A DNA stretch of 64,000 bases from Enterobacter sp. SA187 (GTDB lineage Bacteria > Pseudomonadota > Gammaproteobacteria > Enterobacterales > Enterobacteriaceae). The notes under the pieces are model-generated. The model was given only the letters and a program-made list of their open reading frames with translations, ran no database searches and was not told where the DNA came from. Numbering within the stretch: the stretch's first letter is position 1; the number at the start of each line of letters is the position of its first letter. The stretch lies in the NCBI RefSeq assembly GCF_001888805.2, contig NZ_CP019113.1, forward strand, positions 1,674,001 through 1,738,000, read 5' to 3'. Position numbers and translations under genes: made by a program. Positions 33,558 to 43,167 of this stretch are shown here, in pieces.

Positions 33558-33655
33558 TGCAACCCTGTTTAACAAATCTTTTCGGTCAGGAGTGGAGGCA
33601 TTGTCAGCGGTGTGTGAAAATAAGAGTATCTGCCGCACATTATGAGGAACGATCC

Positions 33656-34075
33656 ATGGCAAACCCGGAGCAACTGGAAGAGCAACGCGAAGAAACGCGT
33701 TTGATTATTGAAGAACTGCTGGAAGACGGCAGCGATCCTGACGCGCTGTACACCATCGAGCACCACCTTTCCGCTGACGATTTCGAAACGCTGGAGAAAG
33801 TGGCGGTCGAGGCGTTCAAACTGGGTTATGAAGTCACCGAGCCGGAAGAGCTGGAAGTGGAAGAAGGCGAAGTGGTGATCTGCTGTGACATCCTCAGCGA
33901 ATCCGCACTCAAGGCAGAGCTGATTGATGCGCAGGTTGAGCAACTGATGACGCTGGCAGAAAAATTCGACGTTGAATACGACGGCTGGGGCACCTACTAC
34001 GAGGATCCTAACGGCGAAGAAGGCGACGACGATGAAGATCTGCTGGACGAAGACGACGACGGCGTTCGCCACTAA
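33656..34075 (+). CDS. rraB: ribonuclease E inhibitor RraB
   Basis: This 139-residue acidic protein binds the C-terminal half of RNase E and changes which transcripts are degraded. It matches E. coli RraB in length and sequence (MANPEQLEEQREETRLIIEELLEDGSDPDALYTIEHH) and ends in a run of Glu/Asp. ATG 33656 is chosen from the family start and the GAGGAACG site upstream. It is divergent from argI. Confidence 0.96.
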   Translation: MANPEQLEEQREETRLIIEELLEDGSDPDALYTIEHHLSADDFETLEKVAVEAFKLGYEVTEPEELEVEEGEVVICCDILSESALKAELIDAQVEQLMTLAEKFDVEYDGWGTYYEDPNGEEGDDDEDLLDEDDDGVRH

Positions 34076-34243
34076 GTAAAAGTGCGGCAGCGCCTGCTGC
34101 CGTACCACCTTTCCCGCAGGCATTCCCACCAAAACGCCCTCAAATGCACCAATTTCTGGCAGGTGCGACCGAATCCGATGTTGCGTAACATACCTCTCCT
34201 TTTTTTCACTATAACTTTTTAACAACCTATACAGAGAGTCAGG

Positions 34244-34975
34244 ATGAAACTGTCACGGATCGTCATATCCCTTATCGTCGTACTTGTTGTCGCCACTGCC
34301 GTCGGTTTTTTTATCGGTTCCCGTCCCTCGCAATCCGGACTCACCGAGGAGCAGAAGTTTGACGCCGCGATGGCGCAATTTCCCTCCTTTACAGTGCTAA
34401 AAGAGCAGGAGCCGGAGTACTGGTCGAAGCTGCGTGGCCGCGCGCTGGCTATGCAGAAAGAGGGCAAAACGGAGCAACAAATCATCGACGTCATCCAGCC
34501 GGAAATTTTGCAGATCCAGATCTCGCGTCTGCAATCGGCGCCGGACGATCAGGTGGTGCGCTATATGAAAGTGAATATGGAGCAGACGGCGGCGATCCAG
34601 AAGGTGAGTGACGATGACTGCTACCGCTTCCTGTTCCCGAACGTGAAAGGCGGTATCAATCCGATGCGTGTACTGTCCAAAGAGATGCTGACCTACCGCG
34701 CCACCGTGGACGCCGATATGATGCGTTCGGCATACGGCGCGGGCAAACACACTGCGACGCCGCAGGAGCGTGAACGCGCCCAGCAGGATCTTCAGGCCGT
34801 TGCCGCCACGCTGGTGAAAAAATATGGCGATGATGTGGCCATCTTGTCTGAGCCGCAGAAGGGCGTGGGCAAAGAGAAGCTGACCTGCGATATGGTGGAA
34901 GAGATGTGGAGCAATGTGCTGGCGCTACCGGCTGATAAAGCCGCGGGTATTGTGCGTTTTATGATGGCGCAATAA
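34244..34975 (+). CDS. membrane-anchored protein of unknown function
   Basis: This 243-residue protein has a single N-terminal hydrophobic anchor (about 6-25, IVISLIVVLVVATAVGFFIG) and a periplasmic or cytoplasmic helical body. The body has no domain I recognise. Two cysteines (DDDCYRF and LTCDMVEEMW) could form a disulfide if exported. It lies between rraB and yjgM, a spot occupied differently in E. coli. A strong stem-loop follows the stop codon. Confidence 0.75.
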   Translation: MKLSRIVISLIVVLVVATAVGFFIGSRPSQSGLTEEQKFDAAMAQFPSFTVLKEQEPEYWSKLRGRALAMQKEGKTEQQIIDVIQPEILQIQISRLQSAPDDQVVRYMKVNMEQTAAIQKVSDDDCYRFLFPNVKGGINPMRVLSKEMLTYRATVDADMMRSAYGAGKHTATPQERERAQQDLQAVAATLVKKYGDDVAILSEPQKGVGKEKLTCDMVEEMWSNVLALPADKAAGIVRFMMAQ

Positions 34976-34987
34976 CGCCTCTCTGGT

Positions 34988-35010
34988 GGCCCTCCCGAAA
35001 AGGGAGGGCC
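34988..35010. terminator. stem-loop between the unknown gene and yjgM
   Basis: A perfect 9-bp stem GGCCCTCCC/GGGAGGGCC with loop GAAAA lies 13 bp past the stop and before the convergent yjgM. There is no long T run, so it may act as a 3' stabiliser as well as a terminator. Confidence 0.6.
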
Positions 35011-35022
35011 TGTTAACGAGTA

Positions 35023-35535
35023 TTACAACGCTTTCAGCATGCGGACTTCGCAGTCCACGTGCCCGGTGCAGCCCAGCGGCGCGTCGATATGCGCAAAGCC
35101 CAGGCGCTCATAGAGCGCAATGGCGTCTTTAAGGAAGGCCGTGGTTTCGAGGTAGCAGCGGGTAAAACCCTGCTCACGGGCGAAATCCAGGGCAGAAAGG
35201 GCGAGCTGGCGCGCCAGGCCTTTACCGCGAATGCCCGGCAGGAAATACATTTTTTGCAGTTCGCAAATGTCCGGATCGCTACAGGTCAGCGGCGCGATAC
35301 CACCGCCGCCCATTACCTGGCCGTCCTGCTCCACCACCCAGTAAGCATGGCGTGGCTGGCTGTAGAGCTGGAACAACGCGTCCAGATTCGGATCGGCCAC
35401 GGTGTAGCCTTTATCCGCCGTGAGTCCGAATTCAGCCGAAACCTCGCGGATCACGCGGGCAATGGCCGGATTATCATTTTCCTGGAGAGGGCGAAGCCGT
35501 AATTCGCCTGTCATACTGAGTGCATTATTCTGCAT
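35023..35535 (-). CDS. yjgM: GNAT-family N-acetyltransferase YjgM
   Basis: This 170-residue acetyltransferase closely resembles E. coli YjgM, with the acetyl-CoA loop MYFLPGIRGKGLARQLA and the C-terminal YERLGF motif. The substrate is not established here. The start at 35535 (MQNNALSMTGELRLRPLQ) best fits the family length; an upstream ATG at 35577 or the later internal Met are alternatives. It is divergent from yjgN. Confidence 0.9.
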   Translation of the reverse strand: MQNNALSMTGELRLRPLQENDNPAIARVIREVSAEFGLTADKGYTVADPNLDALFQLYSQPRHAYWVVEQDGQVMGGGGIAPLTCSDPDICELQKMYFLPGIRGKGLARQLALSALDFAREQGFTRCYLETTAFLKDAIALYERLGFAHIDAPLGCTGHVDCEVRMLKAL

Positions 35536-35748
35536 GGGATAACCTGGAAACGTGGGACAGTAAAAGTCTTTGGACAAGCCCCCACTATAAAACAGACCTC
35601 GCGGGATGAAAAATAAAAGCCTGCATTAACACTTTTCCATTTTATTGCCGGTATACGGCAATGAAGTTCAGCGCAGTACATTGTGCTGCGTGACGTTAAT
35701 TCCCCCTTGTAATAAGGGTTTTAATCATTCATTTCAGGACGAAAAAGT

Positions 35749-36912
35749 ATGGATTCCTTAACTAAAACACAGCGTCATCAAATCAAGTTTCACGGGGATG
35801 GCGGTAACTATTTTACAATATGGCTGGTGAATATCTTCTTGTCTGTTATTACCCTTGGCATATATTCCGCCTGGGCGAAAGTCAGAACCTACCGTTATTT
35901 TTATGGCAATACCGAGCTGGCGGGCGATCGCTTTGATTATCATGCCCGTCCGATGCAAATTCTGGTCGGTCGTATCATCGCCTTTGTTGGCATCGTTATT
36001 TTCTACCTTTGTTTCATGGCAAGTGAAGTGCTGGGAATGGTGATCATGCTGGCGTTTATTGCGTTACTGCCGTGGATTATTATCCGCAGCTGGCGCTTCA
36101 ATGCCATTATGTCCAGCTACCGCGGCGTGCGTTTTAACTACCTCTGCCGCGTTGGTCGCGCCTACTGGGTATTCCTCGGCTTCCCGCTGCTGGCTTTCGC
36201 GGCGCTGATTGTTATCGTGTCGCTGGTGAATTTTTTCACCAACCCGATGCTGGGTATTCTGCTGATGGTGGTGATTTTTGTGCCGGGCGCGATCCTCATT
36301 CAGGGGATTAATTCCGCGCTGACTTACGACCTCTACGTGAACAACCTTTTCTTTGGCGATGCCGCGTTCAAAGGCGACATGAATAAAGACGCCTTTGTCA
36401 AAATGGCCTTTAAAGCCGCGCTCTTTGTGGTGCCGGTGCTGATTATTCTTGGGCTGATCTTCGCCAAAATGTTTTACTCCATTATGCAGGCGAGCGTCTA
36501 CGGTGGTTCTGAAGATGCGATCGCCATGATGGTGCTCAGCAATATAGGCCTGATTATTCTGGCTTATGTGGTGGCGCTGGCGGGTGGCATGATGGCGGCG
36601 GCCTGGCTGATTGTGGCGCACCGTAATTACGTGGCAAATCAGACCACGCTGAACGGCGGCGCGCTGCGTCTGCACTCCAGCATGAAATTCACCTCCTACC
36701 TCGGCCTGCTGTTCACCAATGCGCTGATCGTTATCTTCTCTTTAGGCATTGCCTCGCCGTTTGCTCATGTGCGTCATGCGCGTTACCTGCTGCAAACGCT
36801 GGAGGTGGAAGGGGATCTGGATCTGCTGACCGTACGCGCCCACGGTGAACAGGCTCCCGCTGCCGTGACGGAAGAGCTGGTGCAGGCGCTGGATATCAAT
36901 GTCGGGCTGTGA
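35749..36912 (+). CDS. yjgN: YjgN, DUF898 inner-membrane protein
   Basis: This 387-residue polytopic membrane protein of the DUF898 family (E. coli YjgN about 398 aa) starts KTQRHQIKFHGDGGNYFTIWLVNIFLSVITLGIYSAWAKVRTYRYFYGNTEL, a duplicated family signature with Gly-Ile-Tyr-Ser-Trp-Lys. About eight spans are visible. Its function is unknown. The next gene overlaps its end by 14 bp, so the two are probably co-translated. Confidence 0.92.
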   Translation: MDSLTKTQRHQIKFHGDGGNYFTIWLVNIFLSVITLGIYSAWAKVRTYRYFYGNTELAGDRFDYHARPMQILVGRIIAFVGIVIFYLCFMASEVLGMVIMLAFIALLPWIIIRSWRFNAIMSSYRGVRFNYLCRVGRAYWVFLGFPLLAFAALIVIVSLVNFFTNPMLGILLMVVIFVPGAILIQGINSALTYDLYVNNLFFGDAAFKGDMNKDAFVKMAFKAALFVVPVLIILGLIFAKMFYSIMQASVYGGSEDAIAMMVLSNIGLIILAYVVALAGGMMAAAWLIVAHRNYVANQTTLNGGALRLHSSMKFTSYLGLLFTNALIVIFSLGIASPFAHVRHARYLLQTLEVEGDLDLLTVRAHGEQAPAAVTEELVQALDINVGL

Positions 36913-37921
36913 TCTCAGCGGCTTTTATCAGTATCCCGGTCGGGCTGCCCGTGAGGCGGCCCGTCTGACGTTGCATGACGGGGCGGTGACGCTGCACCGG
37001 GATAGCGGCGACGAGACGTACCCGCTGGCGGCGCTGACCGTGTCAGAGGCGCTGGGAGATATTCCGTTGTCGCTCACCTTTGCCGACGGCGGCCGTTTTG
37101 CGCCGGGTGACGATAAGGCGTTTCGCCAGTGGTATTTCCGCCACCGGCGTCCGGGGCTGGTCCACCGCTTAGAGCAGCACAAACGCGGCGTGGTGGCGAT
37201 GCTGCTCGCCACCGTGCTGGTGGGGGTATTTTACGTCTGGGTGCTGCTGCCGTGGCTGAGCGGCGTTATCGCCCATCAATTACCGGTGAGCATTGAGCAG
37301 CAGCTTGGCCGCTACAGCGCCGCTTATCTGGAAGAGCAGGGGCTGACGGAGAGCAAACTGAGTACTGCGCGCCAGCAGCAGTTGCAGACGCTGTTCCGGA
37401 CGGTGATCCCGCAGGATATGCGCGATCAGACGGGCCTGCGCCTGCGCATCATGCATTTCCCGCTCGGGGCGAATGCGTTAATGCTGCCGGATGGCACCAT
37501 GATGCTCAGCGACCAGCTGGTGCGGCTGGCGAAAAGCGACGATGCGCTGGCCGCCGTGATGCTGCATGAGATCGGCCATTACCGTTACCGGCACTCCATG
37601 CAGATGGTGGTGCGCTCGTCGCTGATCTCCATCACCCTGATGTGGGTGATGGGCGACGTCAGCGGCATCGGCGATACCCTGTTGCAGTCAGCGGTGCTGG
37701 TGAACGAGATGCGCTTCTCACGCAGTATGGAGAGCGAAGCGGATCGCTTTGCGCTGGCGGAAATGCAGCGCCAGGGACGACCGTTAAGCGCGATGCTGCA
37801 AATTTTCACCGCGCTGGGCGAGCAGGGCAAGGATGACGACAAGTGGGCGATCCCGGACTGGCTCAGCACGCATCCGGCGATGCAGGAGCGGCTGGAAAGC
37901 ATCCGCAACGCCACGCAATAA
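36899..37921 (+). CDS. M48 family metallopeptidase
   Basis: This 340-residue membrane peptidase has an N-terminal region of about 95 residues, one hydrophobic span (about 97-117, MLLATVLVGVFYVWVLLPWL) and an M48 catalytic domain. The zinc motif is H223-E-I-G-H227 with the distal Glu in ESEADRFA. It is related to HtpX/YcaL/LoiP-type proteins. Overlap with yjgN suggests a functional pair at the envelope. Substrates are unknown. Confidence 0.9.
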   Translation: MSGCDLSGFYQYPGRAAREAARLTLHDGAVTLHRDSGDETYPLAALTVSEALGDIPLSLTFADGGRFAPGDDKAFRQWYFRHRRPGLVHRLEQHKRGVVAMLLATVLVGVFYVWVLLPWLSGVIAHQLPVSIEQQLGRYSAAYLEEQGLTESKLSTARQQQLQTLFRTVIPQDMRDQTGLRLRIMHFPLGANALMLPDGTMMLSDQLVRLAKSDDALAAVMLHEIGHYRYRHSMQMVVRSSLISITLMWVMGDVSGIGDTLLQSAVLVNEMRFSRSMESEADRFALAEMQRQGRPLSAMLQIFTALGEQGKDDDKWAIPDWLSTHPAMQERLESIRNATQ

Positions 37922-37928
37922 AAGGCAT

Positions 37929-37959
37929 AAAAAAACCGGGCGCAGCGGCCCGGTTTTTT
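37929..37959. terminator. bidirectional terminator between the M48 gene and valS
   Basis: CCGGGC/GCCCGG stem (37936-37941 with 37948-37953, loop gcagcg) is flanked by seven A and six T residues, so it works for both convergent genes. Confidence 0.88.
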
Positions 37960-37975
37960 ATTCACGATGAACCGC

Positions 37976-40831
37976 TTACAGCGCGGCGATCACGCCCTGC
38001 TGCTCAATCAGCTTCGCTTTGGCCTGGGCGAATCCGTCCAGACGCTCGCGCTCTTTGGCAACCACGGCTTCCGGCGCGCGCGCCACAAAACCTTCGTTAC
38101 CCAGTTTGCTTTCGATTTTCGCGATTTCCTGCTCGATCTTCGCCACTTCTTTCGCCAGACGCTCCAGCTCAGCGGCTTTGTCCACCAGACCGGCCATTGG
38201 GATCAGCAGCTCAGCGCCGTCAACGATTTTGGTGACCGATACCGGCCCTTTGTCGTCGGCAGGCAGCACGGTAATGCTCTCCAGACGCGCCAGGGTTTGC
38301 AGGAAGCTGCGGTTTTCCGTCACGCGACGGATAACCTCATCGCTGCAACCGCGCAGCAGCAGCGCCAGCGGTTTGGCAGGGGAGAGGTTCATCTCAGCGC
38401 GAATATTACGCACCGCGACGATCGCCTGTTTCAGCCACTCGGTATCCGCCAGCGCCGCGTCGTCTGCCAGCGCCGCGTCAAACTGCGGGAAGGGTTGCAG
38501 CATGATGGTGTCGGCGGTAATGCCTTTCAGCACTTTCACGCGCTGCCAGATGGTTTCGGTGATGAACGGAATAATCGGGTGCGCCAGACGCAGCAGACCT
38601 TCCAGCACCGTCACCAGCGTATTACGCGTGCCGCGCAGTTCCGCTTCGGAACCGCCGTTCATTACCGGCTTGGTCAGCTCCAGATACCAGTCGCAGAACT
38701 GGTTCCAGGTGAACTCGTACAGAATGCCCGCGGCAATATCAAAGCGGTAGCTGTCCAGCGCTTCACGGTAGGCTTTCACCGTACGGTTGAACTCGGCGAG
38801 GATCCAGCGATCCGCCAGCGACAGCGTCAGTTCGCCGCCATTGAAGCCACAATCCTGATCTTCGGTGTTCATCAGCACAAAGCGGCTGGCGTTCCACAGT
38901 TTGTTACAGAAGTTACGGTAACCTTCCAGGCGCTTCATGTCCCAGTTGATGTCGCGGCCGGTCGAGGCCAGCGCCGCCAGGGTGAAACGCAGGGCGTCGG
39001 TACCGTGCGGCTCGATGCCGTCCGGGAACTGTTTCTCGGTACGCTTGGCGATTTTTTCCGCCAGCTGCGGCTGCATCATGTTGCCGGTGCGTTTTTCCAG
39101 CAGATCCGGCAGGGAGATGCCGTCCACCATATCCAGCGGGTCAATGACGTTACCCTTGGATTTGGACATCTTCTGGCCTTCGTCATCGCGGATAAGACCG
39201 GTCATGTAGACGGTTTTAAACGGTACCTGCGGCTTGCCGTTTTCATCTTTGATGAAGTGCATGGTCATCATGATCATGCGCGCGATCCAGAAGAAGATAA
39301 TGTCGAAGCCGGACACCATCACCGAGGTCGGGTGGAACTGGCGCAGCGCGTCAGTGTTTTCCGGCCAGCCGAGGGTGGAGAAGGTCCAGAGCGCGGAGGA
39401 GAACCAGGTGTCCAGCACGTCTTCGTCCTGGCGCAGGGCAACGTTCGCAGAGAGGTTGTTTTCGCTGCGCACTTCTTCTTCGCTGCGGCCAACGTAGACG
39501 TTGCCGTCGTTGTCGTACCATGCCGGAATACGGTGACCCCACCACAGCTGGCGGGAGATACACCAGTCCTGAATGTCGCGCATCCAGGAGAAGTACATGT
39601 TTTCGTACTGCTTCGGCACAAACTGGATATCGCCGTTTTCTACTGCTTCCACCGCCGGTTTCGCCAGCACGTCCGCACGGACATACCACTGGTCGGTCAG
39701 CATCGGCTCGATCACCACGCCGCCACGGTCGCCGTAAGGCACGGTCAGGTCGTGCGGTTTGATCTCTTCCAGCAGGCCGAGGGCGTCAACCGCCGCCACT
39801 ACCGCTTTACGGGCAGCAAAACGTTCCAGCTTCTGGAACTGCGCCGGGATCGCGCCTGAGTAAACGTCGGATTCGTTGCCTTTGGTGTCATACACTTCGG
39901 CCACGTCACGGATGTCGCCGTCAAAGGTCAGAATGTTGATCATCGGCAGCTGGTGACGACGACCCACTTCGTAGTCGTTAAAATCGTGCGCCGGGGTGAT
40001 CTTCACGCAGCCGGTGCCTTTGGTCATGTCCGCGTGCTCATCGCCGACGATCGGGATGCGACGATCCACCAGCGGCAGCATGACGAATTTGCCGATCAGA
40101 TCTTTATAACGCGGATCCTCCGGGTTAACCGCCACGCCGGTATCGCCCAGCAGGGTTTCCGGACGGGTAGTGGCGACCACCAGGTAATCTTTGCCGTCGG
40201 CGGTTTTCGCGCCGTCAGCCAGCGGATAGCGGATGTGCCACATGGAGCCTTTCGACTCGCGGTTTTCCACTTCCAGATCGGAAATCGCGGTGCGCAGTTT
40301 CGGATCCCAGTTCACCAGGCGCTTACCGCGGTAAATCAGATCTTCTTTATACAGGCGCACGAAGACTTCTTTTACGGCGTTGGACAGGCCTTCGTCCATG
40401 GTGAAGCGCTCGCGCTCCCAGTCCACGGAGTTACCGAGGCGGCGCATCTGACGGGTAATGGTGCCGCCGGATTCCGCTTTCCACTGCCAGATTTTGTCGA
40501 TAAAGGCGTCGCGGCCGTAATCGTGGCGGGTTTTACCTTCTTCGGCGGCAATTTTGCGCTCAACCACCATCTGCGTGGCGATACCGGCGTGGTCGGTACC
40601 CACCTGCCACAGGGTATTTTTGCCCTGCATACGCTGGTAGCGGATCAGGGTATCCATGATGGTTTGCTGGAAGGCGTGACCCATATGCAAACTGCCGGTG
40701 ACGTTCGGCGGCGGGATCATGATGCAGAAGCTTTCCTGGCTTTCATCGCCATTCGGTTTGAAATAGCCCTGCTGCTCCCAGTGCTCGTAAAGCGGCTGTT
40801 CGATATCTTGTGGGTTATATGTCTTTTCCAT
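37976..40831 (-). CDS. valS: valyl-tRNA synthetase
   Basis: This 951-residue class Ia synthetase has the same length as E. coli ValS. It has the HMGH version of the HIGH motif at 49-52, an editing domain, the KMSKSKGN loop near residue 555, and a C-terminal coiled coil (ELERLAKEVAKIEQEIAKIESKL). Its start overlaps the holC stop by one base (TAATG), so translation is coupled. Confidence 0.98.
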   Translation of the reverse strand: MEKTYNPQDIEQPLYEHWEQQGYFKPNGDESQESFCIMIPPPNVTGSLHMGHAFQQTIMDTLIRYQRMQGKNTLWQVGTDHAGIATQMVVERKIAAEEGKTRHDYGRDAFIDKIWQWKAESGGTITRQMRRLGNSVDWERERFTMDEGLSNAVKEVFVRLYKEDLIYRGKRLVNWDPKLRTAISDLEVENRESKGSMWHIRYPLADGAKTADGKDYLVVATTRPETLLGDTGVAVNPEDPRYKDLIGKFVMLPLVDRRIPIVGDEHADMTKGTGCVKITPAHDFNDYEVGRRHQLPMINILTFDGDIRDVAEVYDTKGNESDVYSGAIPAQFQKLERFAARKAVVAAVDALGLLEEIKPHDLTVPYGDRGGVVIEPMLTDQWYVRADVLAKPAVEAVENGDIQFVPKQYENMYFSWMRDIQDWCISRQLWWGHRIPAWYDNDGNVYVGRSEEEVRSENNLSANVALRQDEDVLDTWFSSALWTFSTLGWPENTDALRQFHPTSVMVSGFDIIFFWIARMIMMTMHFIKDENGKPQVPFKTVYMTGLIRDDEGQKMSKSKGNVIDPLDMVDGISLPDLLEKRTGNMMQPQLAEKIAKRTEKQFPDGIEPHGTDALRFTLAALASTGRDINWDMKRLEGYRNFCNKLWNASRFVLMNTEDQDCGFNGGELTLSLADRWILAEFNRTVKAYREALDSYRFDIAAGILYEFTWNQFCDWYLELTKPVMNGGSEAELRGTRNTLVTVLEGLLRLAHPIIPFITETIWQRVKVLKGITADTIMLQPFPQFDAALADDAALADTEWLKQAIVAVRNIRAEMNLSPAKPLALLLRGCSDEVIRRVTENRSFLQTLARLESITVLPADDKGPVSVTKIVDGAELLIPMAGLVDKAAELERLAKEVAKIEQEIAKIESKLGNEGFVARAPEAVVAKERERLDGFAQAKAKLIEQQGVIAAL

Positions 40832-41274
40832 TATTTCCAGGTTGCCGTATTCAGGTTAAAACCAGCCAGGCGATAGGCTTTATAGCGCTCGCGAGCCAGT
40901 TGTTTCAAAGTTTCTTCGTAGGGGACGAAGTCTACCACTTCTGTGAAAGCGGTGGCAAAATCTGCAAAGTTAACGCGTAAAGCGATTAACAGATCGCGCG
41001 GGCTGCTGTTGCGTTTTTGCGGCCAGGCGATCTCCACCGGCGCGCCGCCCCGTGGTCCTTCACCCGCCAGATTATGCGGCACAAAACTCTCCGCCGGACG
41101 CGCCCACAGGGCCTCGTCAAGACGGATCGCCTGTTGCTCATCCTCGCAGGCGATCAGCACGCGCTTGCCGTTGCGCCAACGTTCCGCGGCAATTTCACAC
41201 ACCAGTTGTTCAACGGCGCTGAGGCCATCTGTGGTGTCGTCATTGTCCAGAAGGTAGAACGTCGCGTTTTTCAT
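40831..41274 (-). CDS. holC: DNA polymerase III chi subunit
   Basis: This 147-residue clamp-loader accessory protein links the replicase to SSB through the psi subunit. It starts MKNATFYLLDNDDTTDGLSAVEQLVCEIAAE and matches E. coli HolC in length. ATG 41274 is the family start; an earlier in-frame ATG at 41322 would add a REP-derived tail. It precedes valS, as in E. coli. Confidence 0.97.
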   Translation of the reverse strand: MKNATFYLLDNDDTTDGLSAVEQLVCEIAAERWRNGKRVLIACEDEQQAIRLDEALWARPAESFVPHNLAGEGPRGGAPVEIAWPQKRNSSPRDLLIALRVNFADFATAFTEVVDFVPYEETLKQLARERYKAYRLAGFNLNTATWK

Positions 41275-41308
41275 GATATGGGGCTTCTTTGATGGATTTA
41301 AATGTGAA

Positions 41309-41386
41309 GCCGGGTGGCGCACGCTTACCCGGCCTACGGTTGAGTGGCGTGTAGGCCGGGTAAGGCGAAGCCGCCACCCGGCACTT
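41309..41386. repeat. BIME between pepA and holC
   Basis: Two facing REP units (gccgggtggcgcacgcttacccggcctac and gtaggccgggtaaggcgaagccgccacccggc) lie in the spacer between these same-strand genes. Confidence 0.87.
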
Positions 41387-41390
41387 TACA

Positions 41391-42902
41391 TCACTCGTCG
41401 CCGTTAAAACCCGCGCGATTGAGCAGGAACTGCGACAGCAGCGCCACCGGACGACCGGTCGCGCCTTTAGCTTTGCCGGAGCGCCATGCGGTGCCGGCGA
41501 TATCCAGGTGCGCCCAGTTATATTTACGGGTGAAGCGCGCCAGGAAGCAGCCCGCGGTGATAGCGCCGCCAGGACGGCCGCCAATATTCGCCATATCGGC
41601 AAAATTAGATTCCAGCTGTTCCTGGAACTCATCGGCCATCGGCAGACGCCACGCGCGGTCGCCCGCCTGTTCGGAGGCGCTGATCAGTTCGTGCGCCAGC
41701 GGATTGTGGTTCGATAACAGACCGGTGATGTGATGACCCAGCGCGATGACACAGGCGCCGGTGAGGGTCGCCACGTCGATCACCGCTTCCGGATCAAAAC
41801 GTTCAACGTAGGTCAGCACGTCGCACAGCACCAGACGGCCTTCGGCGTCGGTATTCAGGACTTCCACCGTCTGACCGGACATGGTGGTCAGTACATCACC
41901 CGGACGATAAGCGCGCCCGCCAGGCATGTTTTCACAGCCCGCCAGCACGCCCACGACGTTAATCGGCAGCTGGAGTTCCGCCACCATCCGCATGACGCCG
42001 TACACCGCCGCCGCGCCGCACATGTCGTACTTCATCTCGTCCATGCCTTCGGCAGGTTTGATGGAGATACCGCCGGAGTCAAAGGTCAGGCCTTTACCCA
42101 CCAGCACAATCGGACGCGCGTCTTCGTCGCTGCTGCCTTTGTATTCGATAACGGACATCAGGGATTCATTCTGCGAACCCTGACCGACCGCCAAATAGGA
42201 GTGCATACCCAGCTCGCGCATCTGCTGCTCGCCGATCACGCGGGTGACGACGTTCTGGCTGAAGGAGTCCGCCAGCTGGCGCGCCTGGGAAGCCAGATAA
42301 CCGGCATTACAGATGTTTGGCGGCATATTGCCGAGATCTTTCGCCGCTTTAATACCGGCGGCAATCGCCAGACCGTGCTGAATAGCGCGTTCGCCGCTGG
42401 TCAGTTCACGGCGGGTCGGCACGTTGAACACCATTTTACGCAGTGGACGGCGCGGCTCGCTTTTTGTGGTTTTCAGCTGATCGAAGCTGTACAGCGTCTC
42501 TTTTGCCGTCTCCACCGCCTGGCGTACTTTCCAGTACGTATTGCGGCCTTTAACGTGCAGTTCGGTCAGGAAGCAGACCGCTTCCATGGAGCCGGTATCA
42601 TTCAGGGTATTTATCGTTTTCTGAATAACCTGCTTATACTGACGCTCATCCAGCTCACGCTCTTTGCCACAGCCGATGAGCAGAATACGTTCGGAAAGCA
42701 CATTAGGAACGTGGTGAAGCAATAACGTTTGTCCCGGTTTGCCTTCCAGTTCGCCGCGACGCAGCAGCGCGCTGATATAGCCATCGCTTATTTTATCGAG
42801 TTGTTCGGCGATGGGAGAAAGTCGGCGTGGTTCAAATACGCCAACAACGATGCAGGCACTCCGCTGTTTCTCCGGGCTACCGCTTTTTACACTGAACTCC
42901 AT
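41391..42902 (-). CDS. pepA: leucyl aminopeptidase A
   Basis: This 503-residue hexameric M17 aminopeptidase has the signature NTDAEGRLVL, and LVGKGLTFDSGGISIKP supplies metal ligands. PepA is also a DNA-binding protein in XerCD cer recombination and regulation of carAB. The length equals E. coli PepA. It is divergent from lptF across a 265-bp gap in which I see no gene. Confidence 0.97.
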   Translation of the reverse strand: MEFSVKSGSPEKQRSACIVVGVFEPRRLSPIAEQLDKISDGYISALLRRGELEGKPGQTLLLHHVPNVLSERILLIGCGKERELDERQYKQVIQKTINTLNDTGSMEAVCFLTELHVKGRNTYWKVRQAVETAKETLYSFDQLKTTKSEPRRPLRKMVFNVPTRRELTSGERAIQHGLAIAAGIKAAKDLGNMPPNICNAGYLASQARQLADSFSQNVVTRVIGEQQMRELGMHSYLAVGQGSQNESLMSVIEYKGSSDEDARPIVLVGKGLTFDSGGISIKPAEGMDEMKYDMCGAAAVYGVMRMVAELQLPINVVGVLAGCENMPGGRAYRPGDVLTTMSGQTVEVLNTDAEGRLVLCDVLTYVERFDPEAVIDVATLTGACVIALGHHITGLLSNHNPLAHELISASEQAGDRAWRLPMADEFQEQLESNFADMANIGGRPGGAITAGCFLARFTRKYNWAHLDIAGTAWRSGKAKGATGRPVALLSQFLLNRAGFNGDE

Positions 42903-43167
42903 GCACTACGCTCCTGAATCTTAAAGACAACAGCCATGGCTACGGATAGAATTGCAAGCTTTCGTAACTCATGTCCGCTGTTGCGGTGACTTCGTGTTAA
43001 TCTTAACGTTATTACGGTTCAACACGTCAGAACTTATTCTAAACCGCGAATCCGCTGAGTTTTGTTATCTTAGCGATGATTTCAACGACTCAAGAGAATA
43101 AATGACGTTTAAGCCATGAAACAAGCGATTTTCCTGCAAAAAACGGGTTTTTACGGGCGTATTTAAA

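Noticed and set aside
37967..39859. 630-codon open frame on the plus strand opposite valS
   Set aside because: Antisense to valS, a universally conserved gene; composition typical of a mirror frame.
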